From contig JAQENU010000014.1 in the NCBI GenBank assembly GCA_027676805.1, forward strand, positions 22,861 to 86,860: DNA of 64,000 nucleotides, read 5' to 3'. Both the position numbers and the translations under genes were made by a program. Shown here in pieces: positions 37,112 through 45,955 of this stretch. The notes beneath the pieces were generated by a model. It made no database searches. It saw nothing but the letters and a program-made list of their open reading frames with translations, and was not told the origin of the DNA. The stretch is from Coprobacillaceae bacterium UN01-12pH3A (GTDB lineage: Bacteria; Bacillota_I; Bacilli_A; Erysipelotrichales; Coprobacillaceae). How positions within the stretch are numbered: position 1 is the first letter of the stretch; each line of letters starts with the position of its first letter.

Positions 37112-38306
37112 ATATATCCTCCTTAAAATTTTCCATCAGCAATCGATTGATGTTCATGATCTGTTCAAGTGAACCCAAACGATATTCCGGTTTATTCATG
37201 AGATCTGCATAGTATTTCAAGGCACTGATCAGCTCTTCACGCACATCGGCATACAGACATTCCGGCACTTCTTCTAAGGGAAAGCAGCGGAAAATGAAAG
37301 AGTTACGATCTTTTTTAAACAAACGAATCAAAATCTCATAGCCGCCCGTTTTCAGCATATAGTTTCCTAATGCAATCTGCATATCATGATTATCAATGGT
37401 TAAAATATCATTTACAATATGTTCAAAAATAATTTCTCTTGTTTCTTCCTGCAGCTTCTTATCTTCTTTATAAAAGCTATATAAATAAGAGTAGGCTAAA
37501 TTACCATCCTCAGCATCCTCTTTAATCAGCTTAAAGCGAACACTTAATGTACTAAATAAAGCATCGATAATATATTTATTGCATTCAATATCATCTAAAA
37601 CACTGATCATACAAAATGTAAAACGATCATACTCAAACAAACGGACGGTCAGCTCTTCAATTTCATCACGTGCTTTTAGAAAGATCATTTCAATATGCGG
37701 CAGACATAATTCAAATATCTTTCTGAAATAATAAAGATGAAGATAATATTCCTGATCCATATAGTTCACATTGATGCCTGACCAGAAATGTTCGTACAAT
37801 ATTTCATCGCAGATCATATTAACGGATTGAATAAGCTGCTTGTACTCATAATCTTGAATCAGTCTTTCTAAATAAGGCAGATAAATCTCATAGAATAAAT
37901 CAATGGTCTTTTGAGATGTTCCCTGATGATATTCCAAATAGTTTAAGATATTGACAATATCCTGATTAGTAATATCTAACGAACGATCATTTTGTGCAAT
38001 ATACCCCTTAATTTTATCACACTCTAATTTTGTTTCCTGACCGATATAGCGTTCCAGCACCTCCAGTGCTTCTATCGTTAAAGCAATTTGTTCATATTCG
38101 TGCAAATTCTCCGCAAAATTGACAGATATTTGTTCTCCCAATTTGATTTCAAAGAAGATATTGATCTGCTGAAGCTGAGCATCTCGCATATAATAATGAA
38201 ACTTATAAATATTTTTTGTTTTCTGATAACTGCTGTGATATTTATATTTCGATTGATAGGTTGATTTATGTGTGTCTATATAGTCACGGATCAGTTTTCT
38301 ATTCAT
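37101..38306 (-). CDS. Conserved-looking 401-residue protein, unknown
   Basis: A 401-residue, probably cytoplasmic, all-alpha protein with many Tyr, Ile and Leu and no signal peptide or transmembrane helix. There are no motifs I can name. The N-terminal 40 residues are basic and rich in Lys and Tyr (THKSTYQSKYKYHSSYQKTK). Its end overlaps the alpha/beta hydrolase by 11 bases, so the two are coupled and may work together. Helical repeat-like regulators are one possibility, without proof. Confidence 0.65.
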   Translation of the reverse strand: MNRKLIRDYIDTHKSTYQSKYKYHSSYQKTKNIYKFHYYMRDAQLQQINIFFEIKLGEQISVNFAENLHEYEQIALTIEALEVLERYIGQETKLECDKIKGYIAQNDRSLDITNQDIVNILNYLEYHQGTSQKTIDLFYEIYLPYLERLIQDYEYKQLIQSVNMICDEILYEHFWSGINVNYMDQEYYLHLYYFRKIFELCLPHIEMIFLKARDEIEELTVRLFEYDRFTFCMISVLDDIECNKYIIDALFSTLSVRFKLIKEDAEDGNLAYSYLYSFYKEDKKLQEETREIIFEHIVNDILTIDNHDMQIALGNYMLKTGGYEILIRLFKKDRNSFIFRCFPLEEVPECLYADVREELISALKYYADLMNKPEYRLGSLEQIMNINRLLMENFKEDIYGG

Positions 38307-38350
38307 CGGCTATCCCCTCTTTTTATATGATGACCCGAATTCAATCAGGC

Positions 38351-39100
38351 TTATTCCGCAAAAAATCTTACTGTATTTTCTAATACTACCGAAATCTCAC
38401 GATAGACTTCATAATTATGACTGCCGTCTAAAATCTCTACAAACCGGATATCTTCACGCTGATACTGATGCAAATAAGCTTTCGAGCTTTCAAACGGTAC
38501 CGCTTCGTCTTTGGTTCCATGAATAATCATCAATGGATTTTGATAATCTTCCAAATGTAAAAGCAGATCCAAATTCATAATTTCATCCACAAACTTTGAA
38601 GATAAACGCAATCCCTTGCAGTCATAAACACCTTCTTCGATTTCACTTACTTCACCGGACTGCTTCATATAACCAATTAAAGCCGGCATACAAAAAGCAG
38701 GTGCCCACAAGCAGCATTTTTTAATCAGGTCTGGGAATAAAGCGGCAATGTTTCCGGCGATAGCTCCGCCCATGCTATGTCCTAACAGATAAATTTCACT
38801 GACATCTTCTAATTTCTTTACTTCCTCTAAAATATGAATGACCTGCTTGCATTCTGCCATATAGGTCATTTCTTCAAAATCAAGATCGCTTTCTCCGCTT
38901 CCTAAAAAATCAAAGCGAATGCTGCCGATCCCTTGTTTTTCCAATAAACGTGCTAAACGCACAAAAGCAAAACGAGGTCCGTTGCGGTTTGCTGTAAAGC
39001 CATGCAGCATCACAACTAAAGGATATTTTTTCTGACTTGGGCGATTCAGCATTCCTCGCAGAACCCCTTCTTCAGTTTGTACTTCGCAATAAACTTCCAT
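38351..39100 (-). CDS. Alpha/beta hydrolase (esterase/lipase-like)
   Basis: A 249-residue hydrolase. The nucleophile elbow is LLGHSMGGAIAG, the acid lies in IHGTKDEAVPFE, and the catalytic His in LDGSHNYEVYREI. HGFTANRNGPRFAFVRLARLLEKQG is the oxyanion-side signature of the serine esterase/BD-FAE group. Its substrate is unknown, perhaps feruloyl or other acyl esters. It is cytoplasmic, since no signal is visible. It follows an 86-residue unknown gene by two bases. Confidence 0.83.
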   Translation of the reverse strand: MEVYCEVQTEEGVLRGMLNRPSQKKYPLVVMLHGFTANRNGPRFAFVRLARLLEKQGIGSIRFDFLGSGESDLDFEEMTYMAECKQVIHILEEVKKLEDVSEIYLLGHSMGGAIAGNIAALFPDLIKKCCLWAPAFCMPALIGYMKQSGEVSEIEEGVYDCKGLRLSSKFVDEIMNLDLLLHLEDYQNPLMIIHGTKDEAVPFESSKAYLHQYQREDIRFVEILDGSHNYEVYREISVVLENTVRFFAE

Positions 39101-39102
39101 GA

Positions 39103-39363
39103 CTATTCCCCCCTTAATTCTTCGGCATGAATGGTTAAAAAGCGCGGATAAAAATCTTCTTTAATATAGTTAAGCAAAAGATCACGTATACATTCTGTTG
39201 AATAATCGCCGCCGATCATGACAGAGGTATCCATGATATCTTTTGTCAGTAGTTTAAGTTCTAATGGAGATAATGCTTTGCCATCAACACGCATCGTATC
39301 ACTCACGATCTTTAAGCATCGATCAAAATCTTCTTCACTTGGTATAGCTGTTACATGTTCCAT
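39103..39363 (-). CDS. Small protein, unknown
   Basis: An 86-residue acidic cytoplasmic protein with no motif I recognise. It sits two bases before the alpha/beta hydrolase and after a TcdA/ThiF-like gene. The GGGGGC-type ribosome binding site and tight spacing support it as real. Confidence 0.6.
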   Translation of the reverse strand: MEHVTAIPSEEDFDRCLKIVSDTMRVDGKALSPLELKLLTKDIMDTSVMIGGDYSTECIRDLLLNYIKEDFYPRFLTIHAEELRGE

Positions 39364-39410
39364 TTTTTTGCCCCCTTCTTAGCTTCTATTATAAACAATC
39401 CCTACTTTAA

Positions 39411-40121
39411 TTAAAATGAATTTAATAATTCTTTTGTTACTACGCTGGCAATCAACAGTCCTGCACTGCTGGGAACAAACGGTGAGCTTCCCGGCGTGAC
39501 CTTACCGTTTTCACTGACTTCTTTGATTAAGGGAGTGATTGGCGGTTCATCAGAATAGACGACCTGACAATGAGTAACTCCTCTTTTTTTAAGTTCACGG
39601 CGCATGACTCTAGCCAATGGATCAATACTGGTCTCATAAATATCACAAACCGTTAAATGCTGCGGATCCGTTTTATTTCCTGTTCCCATAGAAGAAATAA
39701 TAGGAATGTCTTTTTCCTGACACGTCATAATCAAGGCAATCTTGGCCGAAACCGTATCAATCGCATCAACCACATAGTCCGCTTTTTCATAAATGGCTTC
39801 AAGATCCTTATCTTTTAAATAAAATTCTTTATAGATATCTACTTTTATTTGCGGATTAATCGAAAGAATACGGTCTTTCATAACCTCTACTTTTGCTTTT
39901 CCAATCGTGTCATGTGTCGCAATGATCTGACGGTTTAAATTAGACAAGGAGACTTCATCATGGTCAACCAAAATTAAATGTCCCACTCCTATTCTTGCCA
40001 AGCCTTCACAAACAAAGCCGCCAACACCGCCAATGCCAAAAATACAGACGGTTTTCTTTTGCAAATGCTGATCGTAATCCTTACCGTAAAGCATCGCACT
40101 TCTTATATTCTGATTATTCAT
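39411..40121 (-). CDS. tcdA: TcdA-type tRNA threonylcarbamoyladenosine dehydratase (ThiF/E1-like)
   Basis: A 236-residue E1-like ATP-dependent enzyme that cyclises the threonylcarbamoyl side chain of t6A37 in tRNA to ct6A. The nucleotide-binding motif is IFGIGGVGGFVCEGLARIG. The catalytic region DEVSLSNLNRQI contains the Arg finger, followed by DAIDTVSAKI and SMGTGNKTDP. Length and the PLARVMRRELKKRGV helix match TcdA (YgdL) better than ThiF or MoeB. It lacks the CXXC zinc pairs of MoeB. The start has a GGAG site. Confidence 0.88.
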   Translation of the reverse strand: MNNQNIRSAMLYGKDYDQHLQKKTVCIFGIGGVGGFVCEGLARIGVGHLILVDHDEVSLSNLNRQIIATHDTIGKAKVEVMKDRILSINPQIKVDIYKEFYLKDKDLEAIYEKADYVVDAIDTVSAKIALIMTCQEKDIPIISSMGTGNKTDPQHLTVCDIYETSIDPLARVMRRELKKRGVTHCQVVYSDEPPITPLIKEVSENGKVTPGSSPFVPSSAGLLIASVVTKELLNSF

Positions 40122-40192
40122 TTTCTAACTCCATTTAAATTCAATTTCATCTTTTTATAAGGAGGATATAAGGGTCCTGCATAAAAATTCGC

Positions 40193-40612
40193 TTAAATCT
40201 CCCGTTGCTTCGCCAATGCTTTTTCTAAATCCTTAAAATACTGTTCTTGTATCTTTTTTAGGTTCATTCCTAAATGAGAAATAAGTTCCATTATTTTATT
40301 TTTAAATGTAATCTGTTCTAAAAATATCACTTTTGTTTCATTTTCACCGATCTTGATCAGTTTTCCGCTCCACTTTCCCTGAAAGTTTTTATTGGACATC
40401 GTAAAAGCATAAAACTGACAAAATATTTTATCGGTGATCTCAAATTCTGTAGAAAACCCATCTTTAGTATGTTCAATAAAATGTGTCTCATCAATGATCT
40501 CAATATGAGAAAGATCACTGCGCCACGAACTGTCATGATTATTCGTTATTATATTCCATACCATTTCAACATTATATGGGAGATTTACTTTCATTTCTGA
40601 TTGTCTCATCAT
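40193..40612 (-). CDS. SRPBCC (START/Bet v1-like) domain protein
   Basis: A 139-residue single-domain protein of the SRPBCC ligand-binding fold. The opening MRQSEMKVNLPYNVEMVWNI and the pattern of alternating strands (NETKVIFLEQITFKNKI) are typical. Ligand unknown. I chose ATG at 40612 behind AGAGGG. The longer in-frame start adds 17 residues without homology-like features. It is flanked by thrB and tcdA and has no obvious functional link. Confidence 0.68.
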   Translation of the reverse strand: MMRQSEMKVNLPYNVEMVWNIITNNHDSSWRSDLSHIEIIDETHFIEHTKDGFSTEFEITDKIFCQFYAFTMSNKNFQGKWSGKLIKIGENETKVIFLEQITFKNKIMELISHLGMNLKKIQEQYFKDLEKALAKQREI

Positions 40613-40664
40613 TATCCCTCTTTTCTTTTCTATTATACCAAAATTATCCTTTATAAAAAACAAA

Positions 40665-40686
40665 AATAAGCACTTTCATGCTTATT
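40665..40686 (-). terminator. Terminator of thrC-thrB
   Basis: AATAAGCA-CTTTCA-TGCTTATT overlaps the thrB stop, and TTTTTG follows on the minus strand. Confidence 0.72.
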
Positions 40687-41575
40687 CGTAATCGGCAATA
40701 TAGCCTCTCATATCTAATTCTAGTTTTCGGACTTCCCAGCCTTGAATCAAAGTACCTAAACGTTCTTTGATGCGTACCACGCCCATCTTATCTTCTGCAC
40801 GAATAACTGCCATGATTGTCGGTCCGGCACCACTCAGATAAGAACCTAAAACATCCGGATCATTTTTTAATTCTGCCATGATGTCAAAATAATTTTCAAT
40901 CAGATGTCCTCGATAAGGCTGATGCAAATGATCTTTAAAGCCGGTTTTAAGTCCGTCATCAAAACCATTGATTAATGACGCAACTAGCAGCGCTAAATGA
41001 GATACATTTTTAATAGCGTCTTTACGAGAGATTTCTGTGGGGAGGATGCTTCTTGATTTTTCTGTGGATAAAGTAAACGGCGGAATTAAAGCAACAAAAC
41101 GATAATCATGCTTAATGGGAATACTCAGTGTCACTACATCCTCTTCCTCCATGACCGAAACCGTCATTCCGCCATAAATGGCCGGTGCCACGTTATCGGG
41201 ATGTCCCTCGATCATCGTCGCTAAATTAAGGATTTCTTTTCTTTCCTCACAGCGATCCATAAAAGCATAAGCCCCGACGATTCCGGCAACGATACAGGTC
41301 GAACTGCTCCCCAAGCCTCTTGTATAAGGAACATCGCCCTGACAATCAATGCGAACCCCCTTATATTCTAAGCCACAGCGTTTTGCCGCCATTCTAAATG
41401 CCTGATACGTCATATTATCTTCATTGCAGAACTGTTCAGGACAGCCGGTAATTTCAATGCCATTTTCAATCAATTCAAAAACAAACTCATTATAAATAGT
41501 TAACGCTAATCCGGAAACATCAAACCCCGGTCCTAAATTGGCGCTGGTTGCCGGCACTTTTACTCTTACTTTCAT
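40682..41575 (-). CDS. thrB: Homoserine kinase
   Basis: A 297-residue GHMP kinase that phosphorylates homoserine with ATP in threonine synthesis. The ATP-binding GHMP motif PYTRGLGSSSTCIVAG lies at residues 83-98. VKVPATSANLGPGFD starts the protein, and GHPDNVAPAIYGG and SGAGPTIMAV are in place. It follows thrC by nine bases, so the pair is an operon. Length is normal. Confidence 0.96.
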   Translation of the reverse strand: MKVRVKVPATSANLGPGFDVSGLALTIYNEFVFELIENGIEITGCPEQFCNEDNMTYQAFRMAAKRCGLEYKGVRIDCQGDVPYTRGLGSSSTCIVAGIVGAYAFMDRCEERKEILNLATMIEGHPDNVAPAIYGGMTVSVMEEEDVVTLSIPIKHDYRFVALIPPFTLSTEKSRSILPTEISRKDAIKNVSHLALLVASLINGFDDGLKTGFKDHLHQPYRGHLIENYFDIMAELKNDPDVLGSYLSGAGPTIMAVIRAEDKMGVVRIKERLGTLIQGWEVRKLELDMRGYIADYE

Positions 41576-41584
41576 AATAGCCTC

Positions 41585-43075
41585 CTATTTCTGCATGATC
41601 TTTTCTTTAACAAAATCGACAATACTTTCTTTTTTAATCACTTCTTTAAAGCGTATAGTGCGCTGATCCAAATCAATCAGCGGTGCAGGAATCTCAATAT
41701 GAGTGAGATCATGCAGCTTTTTGATAGCTTCATATTCATTTGCCTCATTATGGCTCACTGCTTCATACACCGCTTCAGGGAATTTATATGGCGAAGCGGT
41801 TGCCAATAAAATGACAGGAAGCTGGTCTGCGGATTCTTGACGATAATTCTTGATCACATGATAGCCTGTCGCCGTATGGGTATCCAATAAATATCCGGTC
41901 TGTTCATACATTTCATTGATTGCCTGCAGCACTTCTGCTTCACTGGCAAATCCGGCAGCAAAATGCTCCTTCGTTTGATCAAAAATAGCTGCATCCACTT
42001 CATAAACGCCCTTTTCTTTCAGCTTTGTCATGTACTGATTGACCATGTCTTTATTCCGATCACTTAAAAACCAAACTAAACGTTCCAAATTGCTGGAAAT
42101 TAAAATATCCATTGCCGGTGCGTTCGTCTTATAAAATTCACGGTTTACATCATAACGACCTGATGTAAAGAAGTCTGTCAGAATATTATTTTTATTGGAA
42201 GAACAAATAAATTTATGAACCGGCAGCCCCATTTTCTTTGCGATAAAACCGGCTAAAGCATTTCCGAAGTTTCCGCTCGGAATACAAAAATTAACTTCAT
42301 CATACAATTTCATCTCTTGTTTTTTCACTAAGCTTAAATACGTATAGAAATAATAGACGATCTGCGGCAGTAATCTGCCAATATTAATCGAATTGGCAGA
42401 GGATAAGAAAATCTGATGTGCCTGACTTGCTTCTTTTATAGAAGCATCATTAAATGCCTGTTTTACTGCGGTCTGAGCATCATCAAAGTTGCCATCGATG
42501 CCAATGACTTCTACATTCTTCCCCTCCTGAGTGATCATCTGCTGCTTTTGAATAGCCGATACACCATCACTTGGGTAAAATACTTTAATGCTTGTCCCCT
42601 CAACATCTCTAAAGCCCTCTAAAGCTGCTTTACCGGTATCTCCGGAGGTTGCCGCTAAAATCATCACATCACGCTTTTCTTTTTTCACTTTCAAAGAAAG
42701 CGTCATCAAATGTGGCAGCAGAGTCAAAGCCATGTCTTTAAACGCTGCAGTCGGACCCTGAAATAATTCCGCCACATAAAGATCCCCTGCTTTTTTAACC
42801 GGTACCACTTCTTTAGGAAACAAACTTCCGCCATATGCAGCCTGACATGCTTCTTCTATTAATAAATGTCCGTCTTTTGGCACAAAACATTTCAAAACAG
42901 CTGAAGCTAACTGAGGATAATCTAAATCCATCAGTTCTTTTAAAGAAAGCTGCGGTAGATCAAAATTCGGCACCAGCAATCCGCCGTCATTTGCGATCCC
43001 TTGTAATATTGCCGTATAAAAATCGATCGGTTCTTGTTTATTTCTCGTACTTACATAAGTTAATGCCTTGCTCAT
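41585..43075 (-). CDS. thrC: Threonine synthase
   Basis: A 496-residue PLP enzyme that converts O-phosphohomoserine to threonine. The PLP lysine K113 is in FQGPTAAFKDMALTL. The N-terminal YVSTRNKQEPIDFYTAI and the long form (about 500 residues) match the enterobacterial/yeast class rather than the short Bacillus form. I chose ATG at 43075 because GGGGGA lies just upstream; an earlier in-frame start adds six residues. A sigma-A promoter is at 43105-43133. Confidence 0.95.
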   Translation of the reverse strand: MSKALTYVSTRNKQEPIDFYTAILQGIANDGGLLVPNFDLPQLSLKELMDLDYPQLASAVLKCFVPKDGHLLIEEACQAAYGGSLFPKEVVPVKKAGDLYVAELFQGPTAAFKDMALTLLPHLMTLSLKVKKEKRDVMILAATSGDTGKAALEGFRDVEGTSIKVFYPSDGVSAIQKQQMITQEGKNVEVIGIDGNFDDAQTAVKQAFNDASIKEASQAHQIFLSSANSINIGRLLPQIVYYFYTYLSLVKKQEMKLYDEVNFCIPSGNFGNALAGFIAKKMGLPVHKFICSSNKNNILTDFFTSGRYDVNREFYKTNAPAMDILISSNLERLVWFLSDRNKDMVNQYMTKLKEKGVYEVDAAIFDQTKEHFAAGFASEAEVLQAINEMYEQTGYLLDTHTATGYHVIKNYRQESADQLPVILLATASPYKFPEAVYEAVSHNEANEYEAIKKLHDLTHIEIPAPLIDLDQRTIRFKEVIKKESIVDFVKEKIMQK

Positions 43076-43104
43076 TGTATCCCCCACTCTCATATTTATA
43101 AATC

Positions 43105-43133
43105 ATTCTAATTTAATCCTATAGCAAAGTCAA
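43105..43133 (-). promoter_or_regulatory. Sigma-A promoter of thrC-thrB
   Basis: On the minus strand TTGACT (43128-43133) and TAGAAT (43105-43110) are 17 bases apart, 30 bases before the thrC ATG. From here to 43339 the intergenic DNA is AT-rich and shows no gene. Confidence 0.7.
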
Positions 43134-43339
43134 ATAGAACTTAAAAAAACAAGAGATTATTTTTCATATATTAGAAACTCTTAAAAACAAATTTATGATT
43201 TATAAAAAAAGAAGACTTACTTACTAAGAAGCAGCGACTAAAACGCACATGAAAACACTCACATTGTCTGTTTTTTCGTACAACCCTTATATTTATGAAA
43301 ACAAAAAGATTTTTTGTCTAAAATTAGGATAAAATAAAG

Positions 43340-43368
43340 TTGACAGTTATTTGGTTTAGTGGTATTAT
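43340..43368 (+). promoter_or_regulatory. Sigma-A promoter of the hom operon
   Basis: TTGACA (43340-43345) and TATTAT (43363-43368) with the ideal 17-base spacer. Transcription should start near 43375, giving a leader of about 170 bases. Confidence 0.8.
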
Positions 43369-43401
43369 TTGAACAATTATAGAGGGAAAGGAGTCAATCA
43401 T

Positions 43402-43437
43402 ATGTATAAAATGATGACCATGTGCATTTCAAACTAA
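43402..43437 (+). CDS. Leader peptide of the hom operon, candidate attenuator
   Basis: An 11-codon reading frame, MYKMMTMCISN, sits between the sigma-A promoter and a terminator ahead of hom. It has an ideal AAAGGAG site eight bases upstream of the ATG. Four of its eleven codons are Met, with one each of Thr, Cys and Ile, all products or relatives of the aspartate pathway. A leader this short, well initiated and rich in pathway residues is typical of ribosome-stalling attenuation. Its last codons (43420-43427) can pair with 43465-43472, so ribosome position could change RNA folding. Confidence 0.6.
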   Translation: MYKMMTMCISN

Positions 43438-43497
43438 AAATTTGTTAATCACCATGGCAAAATGATGTACATTTTTGACACTTACTTCTAAAAGGAG

Positions 43498-43524
43498 ATG
43501 CTTCATTTGCTGAAGCATTTTTTT
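43498..43524 (+). terminator. Attenuator-type terminator before hom
   Basis: ATGCTTCA-TTTGC-TGAAGCAT followed by seven T, ending 21 bases before the hom ATG and downstream of the leader peptide. The position inside the leader implies conditional termination. Confidence 0.78.
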
Positions 43525-43545
43525 ATTATCTAAGGAGGGAAATAG

Positions 43546-44700
43546 ATGATCATAGGCGTGATTGGTCTGGGAACTGTAGGTTACGGTGTCGTAGACATTC
43601 TATGTATGGAAAAAGAACGGCTTTCCAACTATCTAAATCAAGAGGTAGTCGTAAAGTACGGGTGTGCAATGGAAGAAAGAGATTTACCGGAGGGCGTTTT
43701 ATTTACTCGTGATTACAAAGATGTCTTAAATGATCCGGAAGTGGATGTAGTCGTAGAATTGATCGGCGGAACCACAATTGCTAAAGCTATTATTATGGAA
43801 GCCATTGAAAAAGGAAAACATGTCGTGACAGCAAATAAAGCGTTGATTGCTCATGACGGCAAAGAAATTTTATTGGCTGCCAACAAAAACAATGTTCATG
43901 TCTTTTATGAAGCTGCAGTAGGCGGAGGAATTCCGGTAGTAACACCGCAATATGAGTCTTTAGTAGCCAACAACATTAAAGAGATTACCGGTATTTTAAA
44001 TGGAACGACGAACTTTATCTTATCTTTAATGGAGACAGATAACTTAGATTTTGAAGAAGCATTAACGATTGCCGATGGCTTAGGGTATTTAGAAGCGGAC
44101 CCAAGTTTAGATATCGATGGGATCGATGCCGCACACAAGATCGCCATTTTAGCGAACAACGCATTTGACGGATTTGTTGACTTTGACCGTTTAAAGCCTC
44201 AGGGGATCCGCAACGTCACCAAGCTGGATATGGATTACGCAAAAAAAATGGGATACCGCATCAAGCTGATTGCTCGCGCAAAAAAAGAAAACGATAAATA
44301 TTTTGTTGATGTTTCCCCTACTTTAGTTAGTAAAAATGATATGGTCGCGAATGTCATGGGAGCATACAATGTAGTAGAATTCAATTGTGACTATGTAGAG
44401 AATGTATTATTTTATGGAAAAGGTGCCGGGCGCTATGTCACTGCATCTGCTGTCGTTGGCGATATCATCAAAGTAAGTCAATCTTATAATTGGCAATATA
44501 GCAATAAAACTATTGAAAACATTTACCCTATCACAAAAAGCAAATATTATCTTCGTTTAGACCATGCCGTCGATATCGACTATGAATATTATTACAGTGA
44601 AAAAAATGTACATATTTACATCACTAAAGAAATCGAAATCGAACAATTGCAAGCACTGCTTAAAAACGAAAAATATTCATCATTTAAAGTGAGGGGTTAA
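43546..44700 (+). CDS. hom: Homoserine dehydrogenase
   Basis: A 384-residue oxidoreductase that reduces aspartate semialdehyde to homoserine with NAD(P)H. The nucleotide motif GVIGLGTVGYGVVD is at the start. NKALIAHDG, the substrate region TGILNGTTNFILSLMET and GLGYLEADPSLDIDGIDAAHK are all present. Family members with a full C-terminal ACT domain have about 430 residues. Here only about 60 residues follow the catalytic part (KYYLRLD onward), so the ACT domain is shortened and threonine feedback may be changed. AAGGAGGG precedes the ATG, after the leader terminator. Confidence 0.95.
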   Translation: MIIGVIGLGTVGYGVVDILCMEKERLSNYLNQEVVVKYGCAMEERDLPEGVLFTRDYKDVLNDPEVDVVVELIGGTTIAKAIIMEAIEKGKHVVTANKALIAHDGKEILLAANKNNVHVFYEAAVGGGIPVVTPQYESLVANNIKEITGILNGTTNFILSLMETDNLDFEEALTIADGLGYLEADPSLDIDGIDAAHKIAILANNAFDGFVDFDRLKPQGIRNVTKLDMDYAKKMGYRIKLIARAKKENDKYFVDVSPTLVSKNDMVANVMGAYNVVEFNCDYVENVLFYGKGAGRYVTASAVVGDIIKVSQSYNWQYSNKTIENIYPITKSKYYLRLDHAVDIDYEYYYSEKNVHIYITKEIEIEQLQALLKNEKYSSFKVRG

Positions 44701-44702
44701 AA

Positions 44703-45941
44703 ATGAATATCATTGTCCAAAAGTATGGAGGTACATCCACACGTTCGTTTGAATCACGTGAACGTATGTACAAGAATATTATCCGTGATGTAAAAGCCGG
44801 TCATAAAGTAGTTGCTGTCGTATCTGCGATGGGACGATTTGATGATCCCTATGCAACCGATACACTGCTTTCCATTGTAAATAAAGAACATTTAGATAGT
44901 GAAGAACTCGACCGCCTAACCAGTTTAGGTGAAACCATTGCGACTTTAGTCATTAAAGCCGAGCTTGAAAAGAACGGCATTGCCGCTGCTACCATCAGCA
45001 ATCAGGAACTCGGGATCTTGACAGATCGTGATTATCAAAATGCCAGCATTATTGAAGTAAACGGAGAAATGATCTTAGAAAAATTAAAAGAAGTAGAGGT
45101 TGTGATTTGTCCCGGCTTCCAAGGGAGAAATGAAGAAGGAAAAATTACGACTCTCGGTCGCGGCGGAAGTGATTTATCAGCGGTGGCTGTCGGAATCGCA
45201 GTGGAAGCCAGTGAAGTTGAAATCTATTCTGATGTCAACGGCATCTATACAGCGGATCCGCGTATTGTACCCGATGCCTTGAAGCTGAATTATATCAGTT
45301 ATGCAGAAATGTTAGAATTAGCCTGCAACGGTGCAAAGGTGCTGAATCATCGCTGCGTTCAGTTAGCTGCCAGTCATAACATTCGAATCCATGCCCGTTC
45401 ATCATTTGAACAATATAAAGGAACTTATGTGATAGGAGATGAAGAAATCATGAAGAAAAGCCTTAATAAACTTACTATTTCCGGGATTACCGGTTCTCAA
45501 AACGAAGCTCGTGTCACTCTAGTCGGCGTTGACGGAACAAACAATTCATCAGCTAAGTTCTTTCAAAGGGTAGCGGAAGAAGGGGTTAACGTCAATGTAT
45601 TTAATCAGGCGTTAGTCGGCGGCGGAAAAATGGATATCTCTCTTATTATCAGAGATGAGGACTTACCAAAGGTTATCGATATTTGTAATGAACTCAAACA
45701 GCCGTTAAAAGCACAGCGTACTATCGTTCGCGGCAACATCGGTAAAGTATCGGTCATTGGGATTGGAATCAAAAATAATCAGGGAATGTTCCACAAAGTC
45801 TACAATACTTTGATTAAAAATGATATACCGGTAGAAATGACATCTTGCTCAGAAATCAATATCTCATGCTTTATTGATCGTGATGATGTCAATCGTGCAC
45901 AAGTTGTGCTGCATGAAGCATTTTTAGGAAATGAAAACTAA
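44703..45941 (+). CDS. lysC: Aspartate kinase
   Basis: A 412-residue aspartokinase that phosphorylates aspartate, the first step to Lys, Thr and Met. The kinase domain starts IIVQKYGGTSTRSF and contains TLGRGGSDLSAVAV and VNGIYTADPRIVPDA. Two ACT domains follow residue 260 (LTISGITGSQNEARVTLVG and VSVIGIGIKNNQGMFHK). These should mediate feedback by an end product that the sequence does not reveal. It starts two bases after hom and is followed by asd. Confidence 0.95.
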   Translation: MNIIVQKYGGTSTRSFESRERMYKNIIRDVKAGHKVVAVVSAMGRFDDPYATDTLLSIVNKEHLDSEELDRLTSLGETIATLVIKAELEKNGIAAATISNQELGILTDRDYQNASIIEVNGEMILEKLKEVEVVICPGFQGRNEEGKITTLGRGGSDLSAVAVGIAVEASEVEIYSDVNGIYTADPRIVPDALKLNYISYAEMLELACNGAKVLNHRCVQLAASHNIRIHARSSFEQYKGTYVIGDEEIMKKSLNKLTISGITGSQNEARVTLVGVDGTNNSSAKFFQRVAEEGVNVNVFNQALVGGGKMDISLIIRDEDLPKVIDICNELKQPLKAQRTIVRGNIGKVSVIGIGIKNNQGMFHKVYNTLIKNDIPVEMTSCSEINISCFIDRDDVNRAQVVLHEAFLGNEN

Positions 45942-45955
45942 GGGGGAAATATAAA

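Noticed and set aside
40122..40192. Terminator after the SRPBCC gene (AGGA...TCCT near 40160)
   Set aside because: The stem is only four or five bases and lacks a T run on the minus strand.
43481..43530. A second small frame starting at the ATG inside the hom terminator (MLHLLKHFFII)
   Set aside because: Its AAAAGGAG site directly abuts the ATG, leaving no spacing. The frame is simply the terminator hairpin and T run.
43076..43545. T-box or SAM-type riboswitch upstream of thrC or hom
   Set aside because: I found no T-box core (AGGGTGGNACCGCG) and no recognisable riboswitch core. The small leader and terminator explain the hom region better.
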